A DNA stretch of 64,000 nt. Source: Bacillus sp. FJAT-45037 (GTDB lineage Bacteria > Bacillota > Bacilli > Bacillales > Bacillaceae_D). Below are positions 1 to 10,036 of the stretch, in pieces. Where the stretch lies: contig NZ_KZ454938.1 in assembly GCF_002797325.1 (NCBI RefSeq), positions 1,996,267-2,060,266 of the forward strand, written 5' to 3'. Under the pieces are notes generated by a model. It was not told the DNA's origin. It made no database searches and saw only the letters and a list, made by a program, of their open reading frames with translations. Both the position numbers and the translations under genes were made by a program. Each line of letters opens with the position of its first letter. Position 1 is the stretch's first letter.

Positions 1-25
1 TCAATTATGAGACAGTGCTTTTTAA

Positions 26-859
26 TTATTTGCGATAATTCCATTCATCTTGCTCATATCTCTCTTGAGCAATTTTTTGTACTTCAGCTTCTTCTTTAGG
101 TGTTAACGTATATGGTTCTAACTCGATGTTCAACCCTTTTTCAAACCCGTACCGAAAAGCTTCCTTGGCTTCTTCCATTGATAAAGCGGTCGCTCGTAGT
201 GCATTGATGGCAACAGCCTTATTTTTAAAATTACGTTGCATCCTCTCCCGCACACGTTCACTCGGATACTTAAATAAATCAAAAAGTTTATCCTCATCAA
301 TATCTAGGATGATTGAACCATGCTGAAGAATGACTCCCTTTTGTCTTGTTTGTGCGCTTCCTGCTACTTTTCTCCCCTCCACAACTAGCTCATACCAAGA
401 AGGAGCATCAAAACAAACCGCTGAGCGCGGATTTTTCAATGCGCTTTTTTCTTCTTCTGTCCGCGGAACAGCAAAATAGGCATCTAAGCCCACTTTCTTA
501 AACCCTTCAAGTATCCCTTCTGAAATCACTCGATAGGCTTCTGTTACCGTATGCGGCATATCAGGATGCTCTTCTGAAACAATCACACTATATGTAAGTT
601 CATCATCGTGCAATACACCTCGACCACCAGTTGGTCTCCTTACAAACCCTAATCCATACGCTTTCACTGCGTCCATATTCACTTCTTTTTCAACCTTTTG
701 GAAATACCCAATCGACAAAGTTGCTGGGTTCCAACCATAAAAACGAATCGTCGGAGGAATTTTCCCTTTTGAATGCCAATCAAGTAACGCCTCATCTAAG
801 GCCATATTATATGCTGCGGAACAATTACCTGAATCAATAAAACGCCAAGTTTCTTTCAT
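26..859 (-). CDS. lipM: Octanoyltransferase LipM (lipoate-protein ligase family)
   Basis: The 277-residue protein has the full biotin/lipoate A/B protein ligase fold. It has the RRPTGGR motif at about 74-80, a conserved Cys at 149 in the SAVCFD context that matches the LipM catalytic cysteine, and the lysine motif GRKVAGSAQ at about 162-170. In B. subtilis LipM moves octanoate from acyl carrier protein to GcvH, the first step of lipoate assembly. Its position beside the glycine cleavage genes fits that role. The start has only a weak purine-rich stretch upstream. It is divergent from yqhL. LipL is the main alternative family, but synteny and the cysteine context favour LipM. Confidence 0.93.
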   Translation of the reverse strand: MKETWRFIDSGNCSAAYNMALDEALLDWHSKGKIPPTIRFYGWNPATLSIGYFQKVEKEVNMDAVKAYGLGFVRRPTGGRGVLHDDELTYSVIVSEEHPDMPHTVTEAYRVISEGILEGFKKVGLDAYFAVPRTEEEKSALKNPRSAVCFDAPSWYELVVEGRKVAGSAQTRQKGVILQHGSIILDIDEDKLFDLFKYPSERVRERMQRNFKNKAVAINALRATALSMEEAKEAFRYGFEKGLNIELEPYTLTPKEEAEVQKIAQERYEQDEWNYRK

Positions 860-982
860 TATGCATCGCTTCTTTCTACATAATCATCAAAGTTCCAACC
901 TAGTGTAACAAAACGAACCACATGTGCCAAGTAGATTGCGACGATGAACGCTCATCTATTGTCTATAGATTTCATCTTACAA

Positions 983-1011
983 TTGCTAAATTGAGTTGAG
1001 ATGATTATAAT
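983..1011 (+). promoter_or_regulatory. Sigma-A promoter of yqhL
   Basis: TTGCTA at 983-988 and a perfect TATAAT at 1006-1011 are separated by 17 bases, about 45 bases ahead of the yqhL start. Confidence 0.7.
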
Positions 1012-1055
1012 TTAACTAGAATGATTGTTTAAGTAGAAGGAGTGTACGGAGATTT

Positions 1056-1433
1056 ATGATGTATTTATGGTTAATACTTTTAGGACTCGTCATTTTTGCA
1101 GTGTTTAAGCGTTTCTATACTCCAAAATATTTAACGACCCTAACACAAGAAGATTTCATTAAAGGTTATCGCAAGGCACAACTAATTGACGTTCGTGAAA
1201 CTCGTGAGTACGAAGGCGGCCACATTTTAGGCTCTCGTAATATTCCAATGTCACAACTACGTCAACGTCAAAACGAAGTACGCACAGATCAGCCTGTCTA
1301 TCTTTATTGTCAGTCTGGTGCTAGAAGTAAGCAAGCTGCACAACTTCTAAAGAAAAAACGAGGCGTCGAAGATATCTATCACCTACAAGGTGGATTCAAG
1401 AAATGGACAGGCAAGATCAAAAAGAAAGCATGA
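1056..1433 (+). CDS. yqhL: Rhodanese-domain membrane-anchored protein YqhL
   Basis: The 125-residue protein has one N-terminal membrane helix (about 3-17) and a single rhodanese domain. The active-site loop CQSGARS places the persulfide cysteine at 85, and the substrate-binding DVRE motif lies near 45-48. It is a single-domain sulfurtransferase by family. The physiological acceptor is unknown. It sits between lipM and gcvPB exactly as in B. subtilis, where a link to sulfur supply for lipoyl synthesis is tempting but unproven. Two consecutive ATG codons (1056, 1059) lie behind a GGAG site, and either could initiate. Confidence 0.9.
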   Translation: MMYLWLILLGLVIFAVFKRFYTPKYLTTLTQEDFIKGYRKAQLIDVRETREYEGGHILGSRNIPMSQLRQRQNEVRTDQPVYLYCQSGARSKQAAQLLKKKRGVEDIYHLQGGFKKWTGKIKKKA

Positions 1434-1436
1434 ACA

Positions 1437-1470
1437 AAAGAGGCTGAGTAGGTAACTCAGCCTCTTTCTT
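1437..1470. terminator. Bidirectional terminator between yqhL and gcvPB
   Basis: A 13-bp perfect stem (1437-1449 with 1455-1467) and a 5-base loop, with T-rich tails on both strands. It serves the convergent yqhL and gcvPB. Confidence 0.9.
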
Positions 1471-2930
1471 TATGCCTTCTGATAGCGCAAGATCGGTTTT
1501 CTTGCTGCGGTTGTTTCATCTAATCGGCTAATGACTGTGTGATGAGGTGCTTCTTGAACAATCTCAGGATTTTCTTCAACTTCTTTTGCAATCTGGATCA
1601 TGGCATCACAGAACTCATCCAATGTTTCTTTTGACTCTGTTTCTGTCGGTTCAAACATCATGCATTCTTCGACATTCAGCGGGAAGTAGATCGTTGGTGG
1701 GTGATAGCCAAAGTCTAATAAACGCTTTGCCATATCAAGTGTACGAACCCCTAATTTCTTCTGCTTACGCCCTGAAATAACAAACTCATGTTTACAATGC
1801 TGCGTATATGGAAGATCAAAGTGAGGTTCAAGACGTCTCATCATATAATTTGCATTTAAAACAGCATATTCCGATACTTGACGTAAGCCGATAGGTCCCA
1901 TCGTCCGAATATACGTATAGGCCCGGACATTAATTCCGTAGTTTCCATAGTAAGGTTTAACTCTTCCTATTGATTTTGGGCGATCATTATCAAACTGATA
2001 CATGTCCCCTATCTTCACCAAAACCGGCTTTGGTAAATAAGGAATTAAATCCTTTTTCACGCCGACTGGACCAGAACCTGGACCACCGCCACCATGTGGA
2101 CCTGTAAACGTTTTATGAAGATTTAAATGTACGACGTCAAAGCCCATATCACCAGGTCTTGCAATGCCTAAGATCGCATTAGAGTTAGCACCATCATAAT
2201 AAAGTTTTCCACCTGCTTTATGAATGATGGAAGCCATCTCCTCGATGTATGTTTCAAACAATCCAAGTGTATTAGGGTTTGTTAACATAAGAGCCGCTGT
2301 ATCAGAACCGACGACCTCTCGTAAATGTTCAAGGTCCACTAAGCCTTCTTCGTTTGTTCGTACGGTAACAGAGTCAAATCCCGCCACAGTAGCCGAAGCC
2401 GGGTTCGTGCCATGGGCTGAATCAGGAACAACCACTTTCGTTCTATTCGTATCTCCATTTGATTCATGAAACGCACGAATCATCATTAATCCTGTCCACT
2501 CGCCATGAGCCCCAGCTGCAGGCTGTAGCGTGACTTCATCCATCCCTGTAATTTCTGCGAGTGATGTTTGAAGCTCATACATCAGCTCAAGTGAACCTTG
2601 TACTTGCTCGTGGGGTTGATGAGGATGCACATACGCAAGCCCAGGAAAACGAGCCACATCTTCATTAATTTTAGGATTGTATTTCATCGTACACGAACCA
2701 AGTGGATAAAAGCCAGAATCTACACCGTGGTTACGTTTCGATAATGCTGTGTAATGACGCATTAATTGTAATTCAGAGACTTCTGGGAGTTCTGCTGAAT
2801 TCTCTCTTATAAATTCACTTGGAAGTAAGTCCTCTAAAGGCTCTGTTGGGATATCAAGTTCTGGTAGACTATGGCCAATTCGACCTTCTTTACTTAATTC
2901 AAAAACGAGTGGCTGATCTTGGTTGTTCAT
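1470..2930 (-). CDS. gcvPB: Glycine dehydrogenase (decarboxylating) subunit 2
   Basis: This is the C-terminal half of the P protein of the glycine cleavage system (486 residues). The pyridoxal-phosphate lysine lies in the NLHKTF motif at about 273, followed by the glycine-rich loop [12 protein letters not shown]. With GcvPA it decarboxylates glycine and passes the aminomethyl group to lipoylated GcvH. The start overlaps the gcvPA stop by ATGA, which indicates translational coupling. It is the last gene of the riboswitch-controlled gcvT-gcvPA-gcvPB operon. gcvH is not in this window. Confidence 0.97.
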   Translation of the reverse strand: MNNQDQPLVFELSKEGRIGHSLPELDIPTEPLEDLLPSEFIRENSAELPEVSELQLMRHYTALSKRNHGVDSGFYPLGSCTMKYNPKINEDVARFPGLAYVHPHQPHEQVQGSLELMYELQTSLAEITGMDEVTLQPAAGAHGEWTGLMMIRAFHESNGDTNRTKVVVPDSAHGTNPASATVAGFDSVTVRTNEEGLVDLEHLREVVGSDTAALMLTNPNTLGLFETYIEEMASIIHKAGGKLYYDGANSNAILGIARPGDMGFDVVHLNLHKTFTGPHGGGGPGSGPVGVKKDLIPYLPKPVLVKIGDMYQFDNDRPKSIGRVKPYYGNYGINVRAYTYIRTMGPIGLRQVSEYAVLNANYMMRRLEPHFDLPYTQHCKHEFVISGRKQKKLGVRTLDMAKRLLDFGYHPPTIYFPLNVEECMMFEPTETESKETLDEFCDAMIQIAKEVEENPEIVQEAPHHTVISRLDETTAARKPILRYQKA

Positions 2931-4270
2931 ACTAACGCCCCCAATTCTTTGGCAAACTGATCTATTTCTTCCTTCGTGCGCACTTCAGTCACAGCAACTA
3001 ACATATGACCATCAAGTTCAGGGTAATTAACACTTAGATCATAACCACCAATAAACCCTTTTTCCAACAACAACTTGTTGATTTCACGTACAGGTTTTCC
3101 TACATTGATGATGAATTCATTAAAGGACGTACCTGATTCCTTCACATCTACCCCATTTTCCTTCAACATTCGTTTCGCATAGGCTGCTTTCTGCAGGTTT
3201 TGGTAAGCGACTTCTTTGATTCCTGACTTACCAAGTGCACTCATTGCAACAGCAGCTGCCAAAGCGTTTAATGCTTGGTTTGAGCAAATGTTTGACGTCG
3301 CTTTTTCACGGCGGATATGCTGCTCTCTCGCTTGCAATGTTAGAACAAAGCCACGTTGCCCATGTTCATCGGTCGTTTGACCAACTAAACGACCCGGTAC
3401 TTTTCTCATTAATTTTTTCGTTGTCGCAAAGTAACCACAATGAGGACCTCCAAATTGAGGAGCAATTCCAAATGGTTGCGCATCCCCAACAACAATATCT
3501 GCCCCATATTCACCAGGTGATTTTAACAATCCTAGCGAAAGTGGGTTGCTTGAAACAACAAACATTGCTTTCTTGCTATGAGTAATTTTTTCGATCTCAC
3601 CTAAGGACTCTAAGTTTCCAAAGAAGTTCGGATGTTGAACAATCACACACGAGGTGTCTTCATTGTAAGTTTCTTCAAGCTGAGAAAGATTTGTTACACC
3701 ATCTGTCACATCGATTTCGATAACCTCGAGATTTTGCCCGAACGCATTTGTTTTTAACACTTCACGCGCCTCGGGATGAACGGCCTTTGAAACAAGAATC
3801 GTCTTCTTTTTCGTCTGACCTGCACTCATCATAGCTGCTTCTGCAAGCGCGGTTGGACCATCATACATAGAAGAGTTCGCTAGATCCATTCCCGTTAGCT
3901 CACTAATCATCGTTTGAAATTCAAATATGCCCTGCAATTCTCCTTGTGAAATTTCTGGCTGATACGGTGTATATGCTGTATAAAATTCAGAGCGCGAGAT
4001 CACATGATCAACGATGGACGGAATGTAATGTTCATACACCCCCGCACCTAGAAACGACACTTTTTGCTTCAATGAAATATTTTTAGAAGCTAGTCCTTCA
4101 AAATAACGGATAAGCTCAGGCTCTTTCAATGCTTTAGGGATGTTTAATTCTCCCTTATATCGTATGCCCTCTGGAATATCTGAAAAGAGTTCTTCTATGC
4201 TTTTGACTCCAATGGTCTTAAGCATGTCTAATTGATCTTGTTCTGTCATTGGTAAGTAACGATTTGTCAT
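2927..4270 (-). CDS. gcvPA: Glycine dehydrogenase (decarboxylating) subunit 1
   Basis: This is the N-terminal half of the split P protein (448 residues from the chosen start). The chosen ATG at 4270 begins [10 protein letters not shown] behind AAGGGGG and leaves a 16-base gap after gcvT. A longer in-frame reading into gcvT lacks a ribosome binding site and family similarity. Recognisable P-protein sequence includes the SMYDGPTAL and [12 protein letters not shown] segments. It pairs with GcvPB, which carries the catalytic lysine. Confidence 0.97.
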   Translation of the reverse strand: MTNRYLPMTEQDQLDMLKTIGVKSIEELFSDIPEGIRYKGELNIPKALKEPELIRYFEGLASKNISLKQKVSFLGAGVYEHYIPSIVDHVISRSEFYTAYTPYQPEISQGELQGIFEFQTMISELTGMDLANSSMYDGPTALAEAAMMSAGQTKKKTILVSKAVHPEAREVLKTNAFGQNLEVIEIDVTDGVTNLSQLEETYNEDTSCVIVQHPNFFGNLESLGEIEKITHSKKAMFVVSSNPLSLGLLKSPGEYGADIVVGDAQPFGIAPQFGGPHCGYFATTKKLMRKVPGRLVGQTTDEHGQRGFVLTLQAREQHIRREKATSNICSNQALNALAAAVAMSALGKSGIKEVAYQNLQKAAYAKRMLKENGVDVKESGTSFNEFIINVGKPVREINKLLLEKGFIGGYDLSVNYPELDGHMLVAVTEVRTKEEIDQFAKELGALV

Positions 4271-4286
4271 AGCCACTAGATCCCCC

Positions 4287-5390
4287 TTATGCTTTCGGAC
4301 GCTTGTAAAACGGTGTTTTCGTAACAACAGCCTTTAATTTCTTTTTTCGTACTTGAACAAATACTTCTGTTCCAAGCTCGGTATAGGTATTATCTATGAC
4401 TGCCAATCCAACATTTTTCTTTAATGTAGGAGATTGTGTTCCTGTAGTGACAAACCCAATTGTTTGATCATCCATCAATACCTCATACCCAGTTCGAGGA
4501 ATACCTTTATCAATCATTTCAATTCCAACAAGCTTTCTTGTCAAGCCATTTTCTTTTTGAGCAAGTAGCGCTTCTTTCCCAATAAAATCTGCCTCTTTAT
4601 TTAATTTCACTGCAAAACCAATGCCTGCTTCAAGTGGTGTAATTTCATGCGTTAGTTCCTGGCCATACAATGGCAATTTCGCTTCGAAACGTAACGTATC
4701 ACGGGCACCTAACCCACAAGGAACTAATCCATCACCCTGCCCAGCCTCTAATATCGCTTGCCATAATGTTGCCGCCTGATCTGACTCACAATAAATCTCA
4801 AACCCATCTTCACCTGTGTAACCGGTTCTTGACACAAGGCTCTTGATTCCTGCTAAGTCTACATCATCTTTAAACCGGAAAAAGCCAATCTCAGCTAAGT
4901 TCGCTTCTGTCAATTTTTGTAATATTCCCTCAGCTAACGGACCTTGGATTGCAAGTTGAGCCATGTCAAACGAAATATGTACGAGTTCTACTCCCTCAAT
5001 AACATGCTCTTTTAACCACTCCACATCTTTTTCAATGTTAGATGCGTTGATTACAAGCAAATAGTCATCTTCTGCCTTTCGATAAACTAGTAAATCATCA
5101 ACTGTCCCACCATCTTGATAGCACATGACTGTATATTGCGCTTGCTCATCGACAAGCTTACTGACATCATTCGTCATTACCTTTTGAAGGAAAGCTAGCG
5201 CATTGGGCCCTTTTACTTCAACTTCTCCCATATGAGAAACATCAAAAAGTCCAGCTCTTGTACGAACGGCCTCATGTTCCTCTTTGATACTGGAAAACTG
5301 AACAGGCAAATCCCATCCGCCAAAATCAATCGTCTTCGCTCCACTTTTTTCGTATTCATTAAACAAAGGTGTTCGTTTTAATGTCGACAT
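4287..5390 (-). CDS. gcvT: Glycine cleavage system aminomethyltransferase T protein
   Basis: A full-length (367 residues) tetrahydrofolate-dependent aminomethyltransferase. It contains the family motifs [10 protein letters not shown] near 48-57 and [12 protein letters not shown] in the middle, and the C-terminal [15 protein letters not shown] region. It releases ammonia and forms methylene-tetrahydrofolate from the aminomethyl-lipoyl H protein. The start ATG follows AGGGGGATAAAG. It is the first gene of the operon, directly downstream of the tandem glycine riboswitch. Confidence 0.98.
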   Translation of the reverse strand: MSTLKRTPLFNEYEKSGAKTIDFGGWDLPVQFSSIKEEHEAVRTRAGLFDVSHMGEVEVKGPNALAFLQKVMTNDVSKLVDEQAQYTVMCYQDGGTVDDLLVYRKAEDDYLLVINASNIEKDVEWLKEHVIEGVELVHISFDMAQLAIQGPLAEGILQKLTEANLAEIGFFRFKDDVDLAGIKSLVSRTGYTGEDGFEIYCESDQAATLWQAILEAGQGDGLVPCGLGARDTLRFEAKLPLYGQELTHEITPLEAGIGFAVKLNKEADFIGKEALLAQKENGLTRKLVGIEMIDKGIPRTGYEVLMDDQTIGFVTTGTQSPTLKKNVGLAVIDNTYTELGTEVFVQVRKKKLKAVVTKTPFYKRPKA

Positions 5391-5444
5391 CTTTATCCCC
5401 CTCTTTTTGTGAGAAACCCATTAACAACATCTTCTCCCAAACAC

Positions 5445-5488
5445 AAAAAAGGACAGAGTTATACAGTTAGTTGTATAACTCTGTCCTT
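5445..5488 (-). terminator. Riboswitch-linked intrinsic terminator
   Basis: A perfect 17-bp stem (5449-5465 with 5472-5488) with a 6-base loop, followed on the minus strand by a run of six T. It ends the gcv leader and is the likely expression platform of the glycine riboswitch. Confidence 0.92.
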
Positions 5489-5650
5489 AAACCAGAAAGT
5501 TTCGTCCTTTAATCGAACTGTCTTCGTGGGTGGCTCTAAGTTAGAGCACTCTCCAGAGCTGCGTCCCATAAGAGTCTTTTTTGCCTGAGAGATTCGCAAT
5601 TGTTGCTTGCTCCTTCGGCGCTGCGCAACCAACACGCAGTCTCTCCCCCT
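5489..5650 (-). promoter_or_regulatory. Tandem glycine riboswitch (gcvT leader)
   Basis: On the minus strand, aptamer 1 shows GGGGGAGAGAC, GCGCCGAAGGAGCAA and TCTCTCAGGCAAAA. Aptamer 2 shows CTCTGGAGAGTG, GAGCCACC and a final AAACTTTCTGG. These are the conserved blocks of the two-aptamer glycine riboswitch known from B. subtilis gcvT. The terminator follows at once. In the known system glycine binding favours readthrough and switches on glycine catabolism. Confidence 0.93.
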
Positions 5651-5679
5651 ATAATCATCCGCGATTAGTTTATTTTCAA
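5651..5679 (-). promoter_or_regulatory. Candidate sigma-A promoter of the gcv operon
   Basis: On the minus strand TTGAAA (5674-5679) and GATTAT (5651-5656) are 17 bases apart. Transcription would begin just at the first aptamer. Confidence 0.55.
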
Positions 5680-5877
5680 GGATCAACTTTTCATGTTTTT
5701 ATGTAAATTGGTACATACTACTATTTAAACCAACAAAGAATACGAAAAGATACTGTATACTTGTCGATTGATGATGTCTCCTGACAGAATTCAACGAATT
5801 GTCCGACTCTTCTATTCATATCCTATCAAGATGATTTAGATTGCGCAATAGTTTCTTTTAGGAAAGGATGAACGGTG

Positions 5878-7560
5878 ATGAATATCCCTATCCACTTTGA
5901 CCATAATTGGAATGACTTATTTACTGAAAGATTAGAACAAGAAGGTCCGTTTTCAAATTGGGAACTAGTTAAACTAGCCTATGAAGCTGAACAACATCAG
6001 ATTATACCTGACTTTGAAGGCTTAATAGCCCCAAACCACCTTCCACAACTTAAACCATTTCCTCATCAGATAGAAGTCGCCAATACCGTCATTGGACAAA
6101 TGAACGGTAAAGCTATACTAGCTGATGAAGTAGGCCTCGGTAAAACCATTGAGGCTGGTCTCATATTAAAAGAATACATGATTCGTGGACTCGTAAAAAA
6201 AGCACTTATACTTGTTCCTGCATCACTTGTTTCTCAATGGGCAATCGAACTTAACAATAAATTTTTCATCCCCGCTGTTCCTCAACGTAAAACGTACGTA
6301 TGGGATCAATATGATGTCGTTGTCGCTTCTATCGATACAGCCAAGCGTCAGCCACATCGAGACATTGTGATGAACCAATCCTATGACCTTATCATTATTG
6401 ACGAAGCTCATAAGTTAAAGAACCCGAAGACAAAAAACTATGAGTTCATCCGACATTTAAAAAAGAAATTTTGTTTACTGTTAACAGCAACTCCTGTTCA
6501 AAATAAATTAGAAGAAATTTTTAACCTTGTGTCCCTTTTAAAACCTGGTCACTTAGGCGACATTTCTAGTTTTGAAAAAGAGTTTCGCTCAAATAAACGC
6601 TCTCCAAAAAATGACGAAAAATTAAGGGAGCTTGTTAGTAAAGTAATGGTACGGAATCGGCGAGAAGAAACAGGAATCACTTGGACAAAGCGCATTGTCG
6701 AAACAGTCCCTATTACGTTCAGTCCAAAAGAACGAGAATTTTATGAAGCCTTATCTTCTCTCAAAGCTGATTCAAGTCACTTTTCGCTGATCACTCTCCA
6801 GCGAGAGATTTGTAGTAGTCGAGAGGCGGCATTTATGACGTTAAAAAATATGGTGGAAAAAGCGCATAAGGAGGAACGAAGCTTTCCTGAAGCCGAAAAA
6901 CTTTTGAATATGATTGGAGAAGTTGATGGCCATGCGAAGGCAGAAAAGGCATTAGAGATTGTTAAACAAATCAATGACAAAGTCATCATTTTTACTGAGT
7001 ACCGGGCAACGCAACTTTACCTTCAATGGTACCTAAAGCAAAATGGCATATCCTCTGTTCCTTTTAGAGGTGGTTTCAAGCGAGGAAAGAAAGACTGGAT
7101 GCGTCAATTGTTTGAATCTCATGCTGACGTTCTCATTGCCACAGAGGCCGGTGGAGAAGGAATTAACCTTCAATTTTGTAGTCATATAATTAATTTTGAT
7201 TTACCATGGAACCCGATGCGAATTGAGCAACGCATTGGACGTATTCATCGTTTAGGGCAAAAAAATGATGTACGAATCTATAACTTCGCTGTTGAAGATA
7301 CTGTCGAACAACATATTCTAAAATTACTTTATGAAAAGATTCACCTCTTCGAATCTGTCATTGGAGAATTAGATGAAATCTTAACTCGGATAGAGCTTCC
7401 ATCGATCGAAGCACATGTGAAAGAAATACTTGTGCATTCAGAGTCTGATGGAGAGGTGAAAATTAAACTGGAACACTTAGCTGCGATTATGAATGAAGCA
7501 GCAGCAGAACGGCAGGAGATGGAGGAGGAGAGACTCGATGCAACAGCAACAGATTCATGA
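5878..7560 (+). CDS. yqhH: SNF2-family DEAD/DEAH helicase-like ATPase YqhH
   Basis: An SNF2/RapA-type ATPase of 560 residues. Motif I is DEVGLGKT at about 83-90 and motif II is DEAH at about 175-178. The LLTATPVQN motif III lies downstream, and a C-terminal helicase domain ends in WNPMRIEQRIGRIHRLGQ. It probably remodels protein-DNA or RNA polymerase complexes, as RapA does; the target is unknown. ATG 5878 is preferred over the adjacent GTG 5875 because it is better spaced from AAAGGA. It overlaps yqhG by 23 bases. Confidence 0.9.
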   Translation: MNIPIHFDHNWNDLFTERLEQEGPFSNWELVKLAYEAEQHQIIPDFEGLIAPNHLPQLKPFPHQIEVANTVIGQMNGKAILADEVGLGKTIEAGLILKEYMIRGLVKKALILVPASLVSQWAIELNNKFFIPAVPQRKTYVWDQYDVVVASIDTAKRQPHRDIVMNQSYDLIIIDEAHKLKNPKTKNYEFIRHLKKKFCLLLTATPVQNKLEEIFNLVSLLKPGHLGDISSFEKEFRSNKRSPKNDEKLRELVSKVMVRNRREETGITWTKRIVETVPITFSPKEREFYEALSSLKADSSHFSLITLQREICSSREAAFMTLKNMVEKAHKEERSFPEAEKLLNMIGEVDGHAKAEKALEIVKQINDKVIIFTEYRATQLYLQWYLKQNGISSVPFRGGFKRGKKDWMRQLFESHADVLIATEAGGEGINLQFCSHIINFDLPWNPMRIEQRIGRIHRLGQKNDVRIYNFAVEDTVEQHILKLLYEKIHLFESVIGELDEILTRIELPSIEAHVKEILVHSESDGEVKIKLEHLAAIMNEAAAERQEMEEERLDATATDS

Positions 7561-8335
7561 TTTCCTTGAACGGTATTTCACAGGCAATGACAGTCCTATT
7601 ATTGAAAATACAGCCACTCATCTCACCGTTCAGTTGTCGGTTGAACTTGATAAATTATTAATGAATCGACCGTTTTATTGGCATTATTTAGAAAAGACTG
7701 GTGGAACACCTCAGCCGATGCAAGTCACTTTTATTACAGATAAAGCAAACGCACCAAGTGACCTACGTGGAGAAGCCATTCATTATGGCTCTCCACGTTT
7801 GCATCAATTATTTTCTACAACTAGAACACTTGGTGGCTTTATTCGACTATATGAACACATATTATCACCAACAAATCAGTCCACTCCCCTGCAGCCCTGG
7901 CTAAGTATTAATGCGAAAGTGTCTTTTCAATGCGACCGTAAAAAGGATGTTTTATTGTCTCTTGGGTTGAATTTAATCCACGGACAAATTGTGCCTAGTT
8001 TCTATGAGTACATTCAAGATAAACAGCTTCGTTCATCAATACCTGATTATTGTTTTACCCTCACTCCACTCATTACTCCTAAAAGCGGCATGGTTCGCTT
8101 GCAGAAAATGATCAAAACGTACGCTGAAAATGAAAATCCCTCTTGGGCGCGTGATGCAATCCAAAGATGGGATGATGATTTAGCTTTATTAGAACAATTT
8201 TATGAAGAGCACGAGGAGAAACCTGAAAGTTACGAGCTTGAAAAAGCAGCCTTACGAGAACAATATGAGCCTAATATCCACGTCAAAATAGTGAACGGAG
8301 GTATCTTTTATTTACAACAACAAGTGTTCCACTAA
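7538..8335 (+). CDS. yqhG: YqhG-family protein of unknown function
   Basis: A 265-residue protein matched to YqhG by position directly after yqhH and by general character. No catalytic motif is visible. The start ATG at 7538 follows GGAGGAGGAG and lies inside the end of yqhH, so the two are translationally coupled. Upstream in-frame codons translate to low-complexity sequence and are rejected. A helper role for YqhH is an inference from the conserved pairing only. Confidence 0.85.
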   Translation: MQQQQIHDFLERYFTGNDSPIIENTATHLTVQLSVELDKLLMNRPFYWHYLEKTGGTPQPMQVTFITDKANAPSDLRGEAIHYGSPRLHQLFSTTRTLGGFIRLYEHILSPTNQSTPLQPWLSINAKVSFQCDRKKDVLLSLGLNLIHGQIVPSFYEYIQDKQLRSSIPDYCFTLTPLITPKSGMVRLQKMIKTYAENENPSWARDAIQRWDDDLALLEQFYEEHEEKPESYELEKAALREQYEPNIHVKIVNGGIFYLQQQVFH

Positions 8336-8338
8336 AAA

Positions 8339-8371
8339 AAATGCCCTTATCATAAATGATAAGGGCATTTA
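8339..8371. terminator. Terminator between yqhG and yqgW
   Basis: A perfect 14-bp stem (8339-8352 with 8357-8370) with loop TAAA. The long T-run is on the minus strand, so it mainly ends yqgW. Confidence 0.88.
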
Positions 8372-8376
8372 AACGA

Positions 8377-8556
8377 TTAGACAGTTGTACCTGCACCTGC
8401 AATAATGGAGAAAATCGTCATGACTGCGAACCATCCAAATACAGCCAATGATATTGCAGCAAAACCTACTCCAAAGAAATTCTTTCTACGCATTTCACCG
8501 ACCATACCAAAAGCCGACAGAATTGCTACTAATAAAAAAGTAATTGCTAAGAACAT
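8377..8556 (-). CDS. yqgW: Small membrane protein YqgW (DUF2759)
   Basis: A 59-residue protein with two predicted membrane helices (about 2-18 and 28-52) around a short basic loop EMRRKN. The ATG follows GGAGGGTG closely. It matches DUF2759/YqgW in length and in the LAVFGWFAVMTI segment, and it neighbours yqgX as in B. subtilis. No function is known for the family. Confidence 0.85.
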   Translation of the reverse strand: MFLAITFLLVAILSAFGMVGEMRRKNFFGVGFAAISLAVFGWFAVMTIFSIIAGAGTTV

Positions 8557-8884
8557 ACGGGTTCACCCTCCTTATGTAAAGAACTCAGTTCGTAGTTTGT
8601 ACATCTTATTATAAACAAAAGTTTGCTCCACAACAAGAGGTGAATCAATCAAAGTGAAAGCCATTCCATCATTATCACATAGGCTCTGTTTTATAAGTTG
8701 TACGAACTCCCAAAATAAATGCTCTCATTATTATACTTCGTTCAAACTTTTAATACATCCTAAAATTAAGAGGACCTGTGAACATTTTTCATCGATTGCT
8801 CATCACTTGCGCTTTGAATCTTTACTTAGAAGCATGTAAGATAAGTGAGTATTGGTATATAAGAAAAACCTTGGAGGCGATAAA
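8557..8884. other. Divergent intergenic region yqgW-yqgX
   Basis: This 328-base gap holds the yqgW promoter and presumably the yqgX promoter (an AT-rich TATATAAG lies about 30 bases ahead of the yqgX ribosome binding site). Plus-strand reading frames here have no ribosome binding site and no recognisable composition. I see no gene. Confidence 0.6.
8608..8636 (-). promoter_or_regulatory. Sigma-A promoter of yqgW
   Basis: On the minus strand TTGTTG (8631-8636), a 17-base spacer and a perfect TATAAT (8608-8613). Confidence 0.6.
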
Positions 8885-9520
8885 ATGAATTGGACTCAAA
8901 TTCCACTTGGTCCCTTACAAACAAATGCATATGTCCTTGTAAATGATAGCAAGGAAGCCGTCATTTTTGATCCAGGTGGGAATGGACCAGAACTTGTAAA
9001 GTGGCTAAATGAAGAGACGATCAAACCATTAGCTATCTTGTTAACCCACGCACACTTTGATCATATCGGTGCTGTTGATGATGTCCGCGAAGCATTTGCA
9101 TGTCCTGTATACATTCATACTGAAGAGCAAAGCTGGCTCGGGGACCCTGATCAAAACGGATCCTCACGCTTTTTAGGTGATGCCGCCATTTCTGCTCAAA
9201 ATGCAGACCATATCATTGAAAAAGAACAACCTCTCCTGATTGGCTCATTCACCTTTGATGTGTATCATACGCCGGGTCATTCACCAGGCAGTGTCTCTTA
9301 CTACTCAAAAGAGATCGGAGTGGTTTTCTCAGGAGATGCTCTATTTAAACAAAGTATCGGTAGAACAGATCTTCCTGGGGGGAATCACGAGCAATTGCTA
9401 GCAAGTATTCATACGAAGTTGCTAGAGCTTCCAGAAGAAACCATTGTCGCTTCTGGTCACGGACCAACGACAACTATAGCTGAAGAAATGGATAGCAACC
9501 CTTTTCTATCAGGTTTTTAG
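8885..9520 (+). CDS. yqgX: Metallo-beta-lactamase-fold hydrolase YqgX
   Basis: A 211-residue member of the glyoxalase II-like metallo-beta-lactamase family. It has the THAHFDH metal motif near residues 55-61, the later HTPGHSPGS, the GDALF aspartate and the C-terminal SGHGP histidine. It probably hydrolyses a thioester or related substrate in the cytoplasm; the exact substrate is not shown by sequence. The ATG at 8885 follows GGAGGCG. Its neighbours yqgW and yqgY are the same as in B. subtilis. Confidence 0.92.
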   Translation: MNWTQIPLGPLQTNAYVLVNDSKEAVIFDPGGNGPELVKWLNEETIKPLAILLTHAHFDHIGAVDDVREAFACPVYIHTEEQSWLGDPDQNGSSRFLGDAAISAQNADHIIEKEQPLLIGSFTFDVYHTPGHSPGSVSYYSKEIGVVFSGDALFKQSIGRTDLPGGNHEQLLASIHTKLLELPEETIVASGHGPTTTIAEEMDSNPFLSGF

Positions 9521-9530
9521 AATCAAGATA

Positions 9531-9567
9531 AAAAACGTTACTCAACCGTTGAGTAACGTTTTTTTTG
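9531..9567. terminator. Terminator after yqgX
   Basis: A stem of at least 10 bp (9534-9543 with 9551-9560) followed by eight T on the plus strand. Confidence 0.9.
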
Positions 9568-9586
9568 CGTATATGTAACGCTTATC

Positions 9587-9832
9587 TTAGTGACCACCGA
9601 CGCCTGGTACTAATAAGAAAGTTGAATAGTAGGTAAAACCAACAAAGAAAACTGTCAAGTACGCACCGAAAATGTAAATATACACGCGCTCAGATAAGTT
9701 TAAATAACTTAACGCTAATAATGCACCTGTTTGTGCAAAGAATAGCAAAGCCATATTAACCATATCACCAACAAAGAACAAGACTGCGAAGATCCCTGTC
9801 CAGAACGCTAAAACACGAAACATGCGATCCAT
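9587..9832 (-). CDS. yqgY: Small membrane protein YqgY (DUF2626)
   Basis: An 81-residue protein with three predicted membrane segments. The start MDRMFRVLAFWTGIFAV and the end GVGGH are characteristic of the DUF2626/YqgY family. The ATG at 9832 follows GGAGGGAG. Function is unknown. Confidence 0.88.
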   Translation of the reverse strand: MDRMFRVLAFWTGIFAVLFFVGDMVNMALLFFAQTGALLALSYLNLSERVYIYIFGAYLTVFFVGFTYYSTFLLVPGVGGH

Positions 9833-9918
9833 CTGCTTACTCCCTCCTTCTTTTTGCAATTACTTTCCATCTAATTGGAAGTCATAATGCTAGTTATCAA
9901 ATTATAGAGTACAAACTT

Positions 9919-9948
9919 ATTATATACGAGACAATCTTTGCTTGTAAA
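9919..9948 (-). promoter_or_regulatory. Sigma-A promoter of yqgY
   Basis: Minus strand TTTACA (9943-9948), an 18-base spacer and a perfect TATAAT (9919-9924). Confidence 0.65.
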
Positions 9949-10036
9949 TGCTTGATCGATGGCAAATCTGTGTCTCCTTATTTTTCACAGAGACAAATTA
10001 GCAAATTGGTATGAAAATAAGGGGAACGAGATCCGT

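Noticed and set aside
5459-5686. 75-codon frame on the minus strand before gcvT
   Set aside because: It lies entirely inside the glycine riboswitch and its terminator.
8654-8839. 61-codon plus-strand frame before yqgX
   Set aside because: No ribosome site, no family-like composition, and located in a divergent promoter region.
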